DNA from: Acidiphilium rubrum
GTDB lineage: Bacteria > Pseudomonadota > Alphaproteobacteria > Acetobacterales > Acetobacteraceae
Reading direction: 5' to 3'
Length of the DNA stretch: 64,000 nt
NCBI RefSeq assembly: GCF_900156265.1
Contig: NZ_FTNE01000013.1
Location: forward strand, 46,068 to 110,067
A program made the position numbers and the translations under genes. The first letter of the stretch is position 1; every line of letters begins with the position of its first letter. The notes below the pieces were generated by a model. It was given only the letters and a program-made list of their open reading frames with translations, did no database searches and was not told the origin of the DNA. Positions 53,258-61,290 of the stretch are shown here, piece by piece.

Positions 53258-53292
53258 GTTCTTTTTTGTAAAAAAGAACCAAAAAACTTTTG
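53258..53292 (+). repeat. Half-copy of AT-rich element between kinase and regulator genes
   Basis: 22-nt hairpin (53258-53279, loop GT) followed by CAAAAAACTTTT. The closing base pair is changed on both sides (G-C instead of C-G), so the stem is preserved. The right half is absent. It starts 8 bases after the kinase stop. Confidence 0.88.
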
Positions 53293-53334
53293 GCCTTCGG
53301 GACCTCGCCTGAGCGACGATCTTGGCTCGCGTTG

Positions 53335-54696
53335 ATGGCCGCCATCAGCATCATTGATGACGATGCGGGGTTTCGCGACAGTCTTGCCGAAACGCTGACC
53401 GATTTCGGCCATGCCGTCACCGCGTATGACCGCGCCGGCCCCGCCATCACCGCCATCGCCGCAACCTTGCCCGACCTGGTGTTTCTTGATCTGCGGATGC
53501 CGGAAATCGACGGTATCACCGCCCTCCGCGCCATCCGCGCCGCCCAGCCAACCGCCCGCGTGGTGGTGCTCACCGCCTTTGCCACCGGCGATAACACCAT
53601 CGATGCCATGCGCCTCGGCGCGTTCGATCATCTGACCAAGCCGGTCGGCCGCGCCACGCTGCAAACCCTGCTGGAATCCGCCCTCCGCCACGCCGAACCG
53701 CAGGCACGCGCCGAACCCGCAGCACCCGGCACCATCATCGGCAGCAGCCCCGCCATCCGCGACGTCCAGAAACGCATTGGCCTGGCCGCCGCCGGCGATG
53801 CCAGCGTACTGATCCTTGGTGAAACCGGCGTCGGAAAGGAACTGGTCGCCCAGGCCATCCATCGCTTCAGCGCGCGCGCGGCAAAACCCTTCATCGCGGT
53901 CAATTGCGCCGCCATCCCGGCCGATCTGCTGGAATCCGAGTTGTTCGGCCACGAGCGCGGTGCCTTCACCGGTGCCACCACAGCCCAGCGCGGCCGGTTC
54001 CGCGAGGCCGATGGCGGCACGCTGCTGCTCGATGAGATCGGCGACATGCCGCTGGCCACCCAGGCGAAAATCCTGCGCGCGTTGCAGGAGCGCGAGGTCA
54101 CGCCGCTCGGCGGCGCGCCGGTGAAAATCGACGCGCGCATCATCGCCGCCACCCATCAGAACCTGCAAGCCCGCGTCACATCCGGCCAATTCCGCGCCGA
54201 TCTGTACTACCGCCTCGCGGTGATCCCGATCGAGGTGCCGAAGCTGCGCGACCGTGGTGCCGATATCCTGCTGCTCGCCCGCCATATCCTGAATGAATTG
54301 CGCCCGGCGCACCCCCCCACCCTGACCGAGGCCGCCGAGCGCGCCTTGCTCGCCTATCCCTGGCCCGGCAACGTCCGCGAACTCCGCAATGCGCTGGAAC
54401 GCGCCGCCAGCCTCACCCCGTCCGGCGTGATCGACGCGGCCGATCTCGCACTGAACCCCCCTGTTGCGCCCGGTGCGGCATCGGCCGTCGCCACAAACTT
54501 GCCGCAAGCCGTGGCCGCCACCGAAATCGCACTGATTCGCGCCGCGTTGATCAGCGCCCAGGGCAACCGCACCGAAGCCGCCCGCGCACTCGGCATCAGC
54601 CGCCAGGCGCTGTATGACCGGATCAACCGGTACGGCACGGCAATCATGTCGGATCTGCCGACACCCGCTGTCGGCAATCCCGACGACGAGGCGTGA
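53335..54696 (+). CDS. NtrC-family sigma-54-dependent response regulator
   Basis: This 453-residue activator has a receiver domain (1-120; acidic DDD, phospho-Asp52 in FLDLRMPE, LTKPV). The AAA+ domain (about 135-370) has Walker A GETGVGKEL, the sigma-54 contact loop GAFTGA from residue 209 and Walker B LLLDEIGDMP. A Fis-type helix-turn-helix (TEAARALGISRQALYDRINRYG) follows near residues 415-436. About 15 extra residues after it are encoded by DNA that also forms a palindromic site. The start ATG 53335 lacks a clear ribosome-binding site. Confidence 0.93.
   Translation: MAAISIIDDDAGFRDSLAETLTDFGHAVTAYDRAGPAITAIAATLPDLVFLDLRMPEIDGITALRAIRAAQPTARVVVLTAFATGDNTIDAMRLGAFDHLTKPVGRATLQTLLESALRHAEPQARAEPAAPGTIIGSSPAIRDVQKRIGLAAAGDASVLILGETGVGKELVAQAIHRFSARAAKPFIAVNCAAIPADLLESELFGHERGAFTGATTAQRGRFREADGGTLLLDEIGDMPLATQAKILRALQEREVTPLGGAPVKIDARIIAATHQNLQARVTSGQFRADLYYRLAVIPIEVPKLRDRGADILLLARHILNELRPAHPPTLTEAAERALLAYPWPGNVRELRNALERAASLTPSGVIDAADLALNPPVAPGAASAVATNLPQAVAATEIALIRAALISAQGNRTEAARALGISRQALYDRINRYGTAIMSDLPTPAVGNPDDEA
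54647..54676. promoter_or_regulatory. Candidate enhancer (UAS) for the sigma-54 activator
   Basis: TGTCGG (54647), CCGACA (54658) and TGTCGG (54669) are alternating half-sites, each separated by 5 bases, giving an 11-bp helical period. The second pair is the perfect palindrome TGCCGACA-CCCGC-TGTCGGCA. The site lies in the last codons of the activator gene, centred about 77 bases upstream of the -24 element, a normal enhancer distance. Confidence 0.7.
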
Positions 54697-54737
54697 TCGC
54701 GACATAAAAAATCAAGCGATTTCAACAGGATAAAACT

Positions 54738-54753
54738 TGGCACGGCGCATGCA
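54738..54753 (+). promoter_or_regulatory. Sigma-54 (-24/-12) promoter
   Basis: TGGCACGGCGCATGCA matches the sigma-54 consensus TGGCACG-N4-TTGCA with one mismatch. GG and GC are separated by the required 10 bases. It is about 46 bases upstream of the next ATG and downstream of a sigma-54 activator gene. Confidence 0.88.
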
Positions 54754-54798
54754 ATGCTCGGTTCAGGCCGGACTCTCCCGGCCGTAAGGAGACCAGAC

Positions 54799-55599
54799 AT
54801 GACACGGATAAAATCCCTACTCCTCGCCGGCGCCGCCGCGGGCCTGCTCGGCGCCGGCTTCGCCAGCGCCGCCACCACGCCGACCGGCGCGGATGCCCTG
54901 CCCAGCTACACCGGCACGGTCAAGCACTTCACCATCACCCCGCGCGGCGCGATCGATGGCGTCATCCTGTCGAACGGCACGGACGTGATGTTCCCCCCCT
55001 ATCTGTCCACCCAGATCGCCTATGCGGTGAAACAGGGCGACAGCGTCACCATCCATGGCCTGAAAGCCGCGAAGGAACCGGTGGTGCAGGGCGTCTCGAT
55101 CACCGATGGCAGCCACACCGTCACCGATAACGGCCCCCCGGCCGGCTTCGGCCCGCATCACCACGGCGCGCCGACCCGCATGATGGTTCAGGGCAAGGTC
55201 GCACAATATCTCTATGGCCCGCGCGGCGAGAAGAACGGCGTCCTGCTCGATGACGGCACCGCGCTGCACATGCCGCCCCCGGCCATCGCAAAGGCCTCGG
55301 TCGCCAACCTGCTCAAGCCGGGTGACAAGATCGCCGCGGTCGGCTTCGGCACCACCAACGCGCTCGGATCGGTGGTGATGGTCCAGCAGATCGGTGCCGA
55401 TTTCAAGGATCTGACGCGCATCGCGATGCCCCGCCCGCCGCACGGCCCCGGCATGGGCCCGGGACCGGGCTGGCATCACGGCCCGCACGGCGGCCCGGGC
55501 ATGCGCCACGCCATGATGCGCCCGATGGGTGGACCAGACGGCGGTCCGGGCGCGCCGCCGCCCCCGCCGCCGGCGGATGCGGGTGCAACCTCGAAGTAA
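54799..55599 (+). CDS. Exported duplicated-domain protein, probable sigma-54 target
   Basis: This 266-residue protein of no family that I recognise has a signal peptide of about 25 residues (ends ASA). Two repeats of about 65-70 residues (about 35-105 and 125-195) follow. Each reads G-x-V followed by a PRG segment, GV-x-L-x-x-GT, a Pro-rich turn, a GD step and a closing V-x-I. The repeats look like small beta-barrels of OB type. Between them is a His-rich linker, and the C-terminus (from about 210) is rich in Pro, Gly, His and Met, which could bind metal. It lies behind the -24/-12 promoter and next to the kinase/activator genes. Confidence 0.78.
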   Translation: MTRIKSLLLAGAAAGLLGAGFASAATTPTGADALPSYTGTVKHFTITPRGAIDGVILSNGTDVMFPPYLSTQIAYAVKQGDSVTIHGLKAAKEPVVQGVSITDGSHTVTDNGPPAGFGPHHHGAPTRMMVQGKVAQYLYGPRGEKNGVLLDDGTALHMPPPAIAKASVANLLKPGDKIAAVGFGTTNALGSVVMVQQIGADFKDLTRIAMPRPPHGPGMGPGPGWHHGPHGGPGMRHAMMRPMGGPDGGPGAPPPPPPADAGATSK

Positions 55600-55607
55600 C
55601 CGGCTGA

Positions 55608-58040
55608 TCAGGATCGTGGCCGCCGCGGCAATGCCGGGGCGTGCCACGGTTCCTCCGGCCATTCATGCTTCGGATAGCGCCCACGCATATCCTTGCGCGC
55701 ATCCAGCCAGCCGCCGCGCCAGAACCCGGCCAGATCAGCCGTGACGGCAATCGGCCGCTGCGCGGGTGACAGCAGCGCGATCTGCAAGCCGATCCGCCCA
55801 TCCGCCAGTTTCGGGGTGGCATCCAGACCATAGAACACCTGCGCCCGCGCGGAGGCGACCGGCACCGGCGCCTCATAATCGATCGTCGCCGGACCGCCGG
55901 GTGCGGCAACCTGCTCGGGCAGCGCCTGGGCCAGCGCGCGAACCCGCTCATGCCCCAGCACATCGCGCAAAATCGCCGCCAGATCGAGGCCAGCGACCTC
56001 CTTCAGGCGCGATAGTCCGGCCAGATAGGGAAACAACCATGTCTCGAAATCGGCGATCAGCGCCGCATCGGTGAAATCCGGCCAGTCCGAAGGCTCGATC
56101 GAGCGCATCCAGCCGACCCGCGCCTGCAATTGCCGCACTGCATCGGTCCAGCCGAGCAGGGAGGGTTTTGCCGCCACCGCCGCCCGGAGCGCCGATGCGA
56201 TATCCTCGGCACTGGCCGGCAGGCTCCGATCGGACAGCACGATGGTGCCGAACCGCCGCCGCTCGCGCAACATCACGGCACCCGAAGTCCCCTCGAGCGC
56301 GACATCGCGGCTGGTCGTCACCAGCGCTGCCAGCCGCGTCTCCAGCACCGCTGGGTCGAGCGGTGTCGCCAGCCCGATCCTGGGAGCGCCGCGCCCGCCG
56401 AGCGATGCCACCGCCAGCATCGGTGCCCGCGCCAGCGGATCGGCCAGATCGAGCTTCGCGCCGCCGCCATCCGCCAGCCGGAAACTGCCCGGCTCGCCGC
56501 GCCTTGCGGCCACCCGGTCGGGAAACCCCGCCGCGATCAGCACGGCAGCATCGCCCGCGGCGGCTTCATCCCGTCGCAGCCCGAGCCGCGCCCGATAGGT
56601 CGCACCAGCCTGGCGGATGCGGGCTAGTGCTGCCCGATCGCCCACGCCGCGCCCGGCAATCGCCTCCAGCCGGAGCAGAATCTCCGCACTGCCCGCCTCA
56701 CGCAGCGGATCGCGCTCCTCCAGCAGCGCCGCGATATCGGCGGCGAGCGCCTGTTCACCCGGTGTGGTCGCCGCCAGCATCAGGGCGGCCAGCCGGGGCG
56801 AAGCGCCCAGCGCCGCCATCTGCCGGCCGCGCGCGGTGATTTTTCCGCCCGTATCCAGCGCGCCGAGTTCGCCCAGCAGCGCCTGCGCCGCCGCCACCGC
56901 GCCGTCCGGCGGCGGATCGGGGAACGGCAAGTCGCCGATCCGCTCGCCCCAGGCGGCGCACGCCAGCGCGAGTGATGACAATTCCGCCTCCATGATCTCT
57001 GGCCGGTCGAACTCCGGCAGGCCGCGCTGCAATGCCTCGGTCCAGAGCCGGATCGCGACGCCCGGTGCCTCGCGCCCGGCGCGGCCGGCCCGCTGGGTGG
57101 TGGCGGCCTTGCTGATCCGCCGTGTCACCAGCCGGGTCAGCGCCCGCCCGGCATCGAACTGCGGTGCACGGCGATAGCCGCCGTCCACCACCACGCGCAC
57201 CCCCGGCACGGTGAGCGAGGTTTCGGCGATACTGGTCGCCAGAATCACGCGCCTTGTGGCGGAAGGCGCCAGAACCCGCGCCTGTTCGCCCGGCGGCAGA
57301 TCGCCGAACAGCGGCAGCACGGTCACACCCACCCCGGCCAAGGCGGCCTCCGCGCGGCGGATTTCTCCCACGCCCGGCAGAAACGCCAGAATATCACCCC
57401 GATGCGCCGCCAGCGCCGTGCGCACCGCGCGTGCCAGCGCGTCCGGCAGATCGCGCGGATCAGCGAGGTCGCGCGCCGCGTATTCGATGGTGACCGGATA
57501 AATCCGTCCCGCGCTTTCGATCACCGGTGCCTGCAGCAAACCGGCCAGTCGCGCGCCGTCGATCGTGGCGGACATCGCGAGCAGCCGCAGCTCCGGCCGT
57601 AAGCCGCGCTGCAGATCGAGCGTCAGCGCCAGCGCCAGATCGGCATCGAGGCTGCGCTCATGGATTTCATCGAAAATCACACAGGCGACCCCGTCGAGCC
57701 CGGGGTCGGTCAGCAATCGCCGGGTCAGCAACCCCTCGGTGATCACCTCGATCCGCGTGCGCGGCCCGACCACAGAGTCCAGGCGGGTCCGATAGCCGAC
57801 CAGCCCGCCCGGCGCCTCGCCGATCAGTGAGGCGATCCGCTCCGCCGCCGCCCGTGCGGCGAGGCGGCGGGGTTCCAGCATCACGATCCGCCCATCGCCC
57901 ACCCAATCCGCCGCCAGCAGCGCCTGCGGCACCAGCGTGGTCTTGCCGGCGCCGGGTGGTGCGATCAGGACCGCGTTCGGCTGCGTCGCCAAAGCGGTTT
58001 GCAGCGCGGGCAGCATGGCGGTGACGGGCAGATCATCCAT
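55608..58040 (-). CDS. hrpB: ATP-dependent RNA helicase HrpB
   Basis: This 810-residue DEAH-type helicase has Walker A APPGAGKTTLVPQ near residue 30, DEIH in IFDEIHERSLDADL near 125, SATIDG and the motif VI-like QRAGRAGREAPG near residue 330. The HrpB-specific C-terminal region (LGWTDAVRQLQARVGWMR) is present. Length fits the HrpB family (about 800-830). It converges with the sigma-54 target gene with only 8 bases between. The start at 58040 is the second in-frame ATG-like start and has no strong ribosome-binding site. Confidence 0.93.
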   Translation of the reverse strand: MDDLPVTAMLPALQTALATQPNAVLIAPPGAGKTTLVPQALLAADWVGDGRIVMLEPRRLAARAAAERIASLIGEAPGGLVGYRTRLDSVVGPRTRIEVITEGLLTRRLLTDPGLDGVACVIFDEIHERSLDADLALALTLDLQRGLRPELRLLAMSATIDGARLAGLLQAPVIESAGRIYPVTIEYAARDLADPRDLPDALARAVRTALAAHRGDILAFLPGVGEIRRAEAALAGVGVTVLPLFGDLPPGEQARVLAPSATRRVILATSIAETSLTVPGVRVVVDGGYRRAPQFDAGRALTRLVTRRISKAATTQRAGRAGREAPGVAIRLWTEALQRGLPEFDRPEIMEAELSSLALACAAWGERIGDLPFPDPPPDGAVAAAQALLGELGALDTGGKITARGRQMAALGASPRLAALMLAATTPGEQALAADIAALLEERDPLREAGSAEILLRLEAIAGRGVGDRAALARIRQAGATYRARLGLRRDEAAAGDAAVLIAAGFPDRVAARRGEPGSFRLADGGGAKLDLADPLARAPMLAVASLGGRGAPRIGLATPLDPAVLETRLAALVTTSRDVALEGTSGAVMLRERRRFGTIVLSDRSLPASAEDIASALRAAVAAKPSLLGWTDAVRQLQARVGWMRSIEPSDWPDFTDAALIADFETWLFPYLAGLSRLKEVAGLDLAAILRDVLGHERVRALAQALPEQVAAPGGPATIDYEAPVPVASARAQVFYGLDATPKLADGRIGLQIALLSPAQRPIAVTADLAGFWRGGWLDARKDMRGRYPKHEWPEEPWHAPALPRRPRS

Positions 58041-58087
58041 GGCCCGGCCGGTTAGCACCGAACCGCGTCCCGTGCGATAATCGACCG

Positions 58088-60121
58088 ATGCGATGGATGC
58101 ACCGGCTGATCCCCTTGTTCGCCCTCTGGCTGCTCGCGCCGACCCCGGCGCACGCCGCGGAAAGCAACCTGGTCGTCTCCTCGCGCGCGACCGTCTCGCT
58201 GGTCTCGGCGACCAATGAAGCGGCGGGAACCAGCGTGAAACTCGGCCTGCTATTCCGCCTCAAGCCGGACTGGCACATCTACTGGTCCGATCCCGGCGAT
58301 GCCGGTGAACCGCCGAGCATCGCGATCACCACCCCCAAGGGTGCCACTTCCGGCCCCTTCGCCTATCCCGCGCCGCATTGGCTGGTGGCGAGCGGCGTGG
58401 GCGATTATACTGAAACCGGCACCGCCCTGCTGCCCTTCACATTGCATCTGCCGCAAGCCAGCGTCACCAACATTGCCGCGACCGCGAACTGGCTGGTCTG
58501 CAACCCGAAAATCTGCGTCCCCGAACATGGCACGTTCAACCTGACGCTGCCCGGCGGTGCCAGCGCTTCGCCACAGGCGCCGCTGTTCGCGCAGGCGGCG
58601 GCCGAAATGCCGCGCGTCTCGCCGTTCCATGCCATCATCGCGCCCGACGGCATCCTCGCGATCACCGGATCGGGTCTCGATCGCGCCGCCGTCAAGACAG
58701 CGCATGTCTACCCCGATGATCCGGCGGCAATCGTCAACGCCGCACCGCAGACGCTCGGCTTCGTCAAAGGCGGTTTCACCCTCGCGCTGCACCCGGCGGA
58801 TGCCAAGAAACCGCTGAAATCACTGGCCGGCGTGCTGGAAATCACCGATCCCTCGGGCCAGACCCAGGCGTTGCGCATCGCGGCGCAACCGGGCGCGGCC
58901 CCGGCACCGCTGACCAGCACGCCCTGGTATGTCTGGATCGGCGGGGCCCTGCTCGGCGGGTTGATCCTGAATCTGATGCCCTGCGTGTTTCCGGTGCTAG
59001 CGATCAAGGCGCTGGCGGTGGCGCGCCTCGGTCATGACGACCGGGCCCGCGCGCGCGCCGAATCGCTCGCCTATACCGCCGGCGCCATCCTGGCGATGCT
59101 CGCCCTCGGCGGCGTGCTGCTCGCCCTGCGCGCGGCGGGCTCGGCGGTCGGCTGGGGGTTTCAGTTCCAGTCGCCGGCGTTCATCGCGATCATGGCCTGG
59201 CTGATTTTCACGGTCGGGTTGAATTTCGCGGGCGCGTTTGAAATTTCCGGCCTGGAAAATCTCGGCGCCGGCCTCGCCGCGCGCGGCGGCCTGCTCGGCA
59301 GTTTCGCCACGGGCCTGCTCGCGGTGGTGGTCGCGACGCCCTGCACCGCACCGTTCATGGGCGGCGCGCTGGCCGCCGCACTCGCCGCCCCGCTGATCCT
59401 CGGGCTGAGTATTTTCGCAGCCCTCGGCCTCGGCATCGCGCTGCCGTTCCTGCTCATCGCGCTCAGCCCCGGCATCGCCCGCCTGCTGCCGCGCCCCGGC
59501 GCGTGGATGGATGTGCTGCGCCAGTTCCTCGCGTTCCCGATGTTTGCGACCGCGATCTGGCTGCTCTGGGTCATGGCGCTGGAAGCGGGCGCCGGCGGCG
59601 TGCTGATCGTGGGGGCCGGCGCCGTGCTGATCGGCTTCGCGGTCTGGCTGCTGCGGTTTCGCCGCCTCGTGGCGCGCGGCCTTGCCATTGTCGCGCTGAT
59701 CGCGGCGGCGCTGCTGCTGCCGCGGATCATCCCGGCCGGTGCCACCGGGAAGGGAGCCAATACAACCCTTCCCTCAGCCGTCGCGTTTTCGCCCAAAACC
59801 CTCGCGGTCCTGCGCGCTGCGGGCAAGCCGGTGTTCATCGACATGACGGCGGCATGGTGCATCACCTGCCAGGTGAACGAGCGCGTCGCGCTCGCCCCCG
59901 CGCGCGTGCAGGCCGCCTTCCGCGCGCATCACGTGACATTGATGACCGGCGACTGGACGCGGCGCGATCCGGCGATCACCCGCTATCTCGCCGCGCATGG
60001 GCGCGACGGCGTGCCGCTCTATGTGTTCTATCCGCCCGATCACGCGCCGCCCGAAATCCTGCCGCAGATCCTGACGCCATCGATCGTCACGTCGGCCCTC
60101 GCCGGGTCATGGACGAAATGA
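58088..60121 (+). CDS. Thiol:disulfide interchange protein DsbD
   Basis: This 677-residue protein has three parts. A signal peptide (ends AHA) and periplasmic alpha domain contain NWLVCNPKICVPEHG (Cys pair). An eight-helix membrane core has MPCVFPVLAIKA and VATPCTAPFMGGAL, one Cys in each half. A C-terminal thioredoxin domain carries AAWCITCQVNE. It carries electrons from cytoplasmic thioredoxin to the periplasm. The presence of several c-type cytochromes near here fits a role in cytochrome maturation, but it may serve other substrates too. Confidence 0.92.
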   Translation: MRWMHRLIPLFALWLLAPTPAHAAESNLVVSSRATVSLVSATNEAAGTSVKLGLLFRLKPDWHIYWSDPGDAGEPPSIAITTPKGATSGPFAYPAPHWLVASGVGDYTETGTALLPFTLHLPQASVTNIAATANWLVCNPKICVPEHGTFNLTLPGGASASPQAPLFAQAAAEMPRVSPFHAIIAPDGILAITGSGLDRAAVKTAHVYPDDPAAIVNAAPQTLGFVKGGFTLALHPADAKKPLKSLAGVLEITDPSGQTQALRIAAQPGAAPAPLTSTPWYVWIGGALLGGLILNLMPCVFPVLAIKALAVARLGHDDRARARAESLAYTAGAILAMLALGGVLLALRAAGSAVGWGFQFQSPAFIAIMAWLIFTVGLNFAGAFEISGLENLGAGLAARGGLLGSFATGLLAVVVATPCTAPFMGGALAAALAAPLILGLSIFAALGLGIALPFLLIALSPGIARLLPRPGAWMDVLRQFLAFPMFATAIWLLWVMALEAGAGGVLIVGAGAVLIGFAVWLLRFRRLVARGLAIVALIAAALLLPRIIPAGATGKGANTTLPSAVAFSPKTLAVLRAAGKPVFIDMTAAWCITCQVNERVALAPARVQAAFRAHHVTLMTGDWTRRDPAITRYLAAHGRDGVPLYVFYPPDHAPPEILPQILTPSIVTSALAGSWTK

Positions 60122-60138
60122 TCCGACCGCCTAAATAC

Positions 60139-60624
60139 ATGAGCATGGCACATACCCTGTTCCGCGCTGTCGCCGCCTTAGGTCTCGCCGCCGGCCTGAC
60201 CGGCACGGCGCTCGCCGCCACCCTGCCGCCGATCGGCCTATGGCAGGGGCGCTACAAATGCGCCCAGGGCCAGACCGCGCTGGCACTCCAGATCACCGCG
60301 ATCAGCCCGACGCAGGTGCGCGCGGTGTTTTATTTCCACGCTTTGGCGAGCAACCCGCACGTGCCGCAGGGTTGTTTTTCGATGCAGGGGCATTTCGACC
60401 CCGCCACAAGGCGCCTGCACCTGAGCCCGACGCGCTGGCTGTCGCAACCGAAGTTCTATGTGTGGACCGGCCTGTCCGGCACGGTGGGTGCCGGCGGTGC
60501 CGTGCTGACCGGCACGATCCAGGGGCCGGCCTGCACCGATTTCGCGCTCAAACCGAGCGCCACCCTGCCAATTCCGCCCGCGCCGCCGGCCTGCCGGATG
60601 GATCAGAACGGGCCGACGGTGTAG
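60139..60624 (+). CDS. Small exported protein, function unknown
   Basis: This 161-residue protein has a signal peptide of about 28 residues (ends ALA). A beta-rich mature domain begins LPPIGLWQGRYKCAQGQTALALQI and contains four Cys residues (in YKCAQ, QGCFS, PACTD and PACRM) that could make two disulfides. It starts 18 bases after dsbD and is probably cotranscribed. An ATG at 60109 is possible but overlaps the dsbD stop. No family recognised. Confidence 0.72.
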   Translation: MSMAHTLFRAVAALGLAAGLTGTALAATLPPIGLWQGRYKCAQGQTALALQITAISPTQVRAVFYFHALASNPHVPQGCFSMQGHFDPATRRLHLSPTRWLSQPKFYVWTGLSGTVGAGGAVLTGTIQGPACTDFALKPSATLPIPPAPPACRMDQNGPTV

Positions 60625-60657
60625 GGACATGCGCAATCGTTACAGGGGACACATGGC

Positions 60658-61290
60658 ATGAACGGTTTCAAAGCTGGGTTCGTCGCGCTGCTGGGCATCG
60701 CTGCCGGCATCGGCATCGCGCAGGCCGCACCGCCGCCGCAGGTGGCACAATGCGCGGGCTGCCATCAGGCGAACGGCATGGGCAATCCGGTGGCGGGATT
60801 CCCCGCCCTGGCCGGCCAGCCGACGGAATACCTTGAAGGCCAGTTGTATGCCTTCAAACACGGTACCCGCCGCAACGGCATCATGAAAAGCTTCGCAAAC
60901 GGGCTGAGCGCGGCCGATCGCAAGGCGATCGCAGCCTATTACCATGGCCTGCCAGTGGTCGCCCCCGCATCACTGCCCGCCGCCCCCACCGATGCCATCG
61001 GCGCCACGCTGGCGATGCAGGGCGCCGATATCGGCACCAGCCATGCAATTCCGGCCTGCGATTCATGCCACGGCGCCGGCGGCCTCGGAATCGCCCCGGC
61101 GTTTCCCCGGCTTGCCGGCCAACCGGCGCAATATCTCGAAAATCAGCTGACGGATTGGCAGAAAGGCTCACGCAACGAGAGCAATCTGCATCTGATGCAC
61201 AATGTCGCGGTGCTGCTCAGCCCGGCCCAGATCAAGGCGGTCGCGGCCTATTTCGCGGCTTTGCCGCCGGTCGCTAAACCCGGCTCATAG
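60658..61290 (+). CDS. Dihaem cytochrome c (c4-type)
   Basis: This 210-residue periplasmic cytochrome has a signal peptide of about 23 residues (ends AQA) and two haem motifs, CAGCH near residue 33 and CDSCH near residue 135. Each is followed by matching segments (FPALAGQPTEYLEGQLYAFKHG and FPRLAGQPAQYLENQLTDWQKG), so it is a duplicated domain of the c4 type. Such cytochromes pass electrons to terminal oxidases. Its 3' end overlaps the convergent binding-protein gene by 6 bases. Confidence 0.93.
   Translation: MNGFKAGFVALLGIAAGIGIAQAAPPPQVAQCAGCHQANGMGNPVAGFPALAGQPTEYLEGQLYAFKHGTRRNGIMKSFANGLSAADRKAIAAYYHGLPVVAPASLPAAPTDAIGATLAMQGADIGTSHAIPACDSCHGAGGLGIAPAFPRLAGQPAQYLENQLTDWQKGSRNESNLHLMHNVAVLLSPAQIKAVAAYFAALPPVAKPGS

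Noticed and set aside
5668..53292. AT-rich repeats as a CRISPR array
   Set aside because: Copies are kilobases apart, contain internal hairpins and lie at gene ends. There are no regular spacers and no cas genes.
52017..54705. Long minus-strand open frames opposite the kinase and sigma-54 activator genes
   Set aside because: Both plus-strand genes have complete catalytic motifs. The antisense products are low-complexity Arg/Ser/Ala or Gly/Asp-rich and fit no family.
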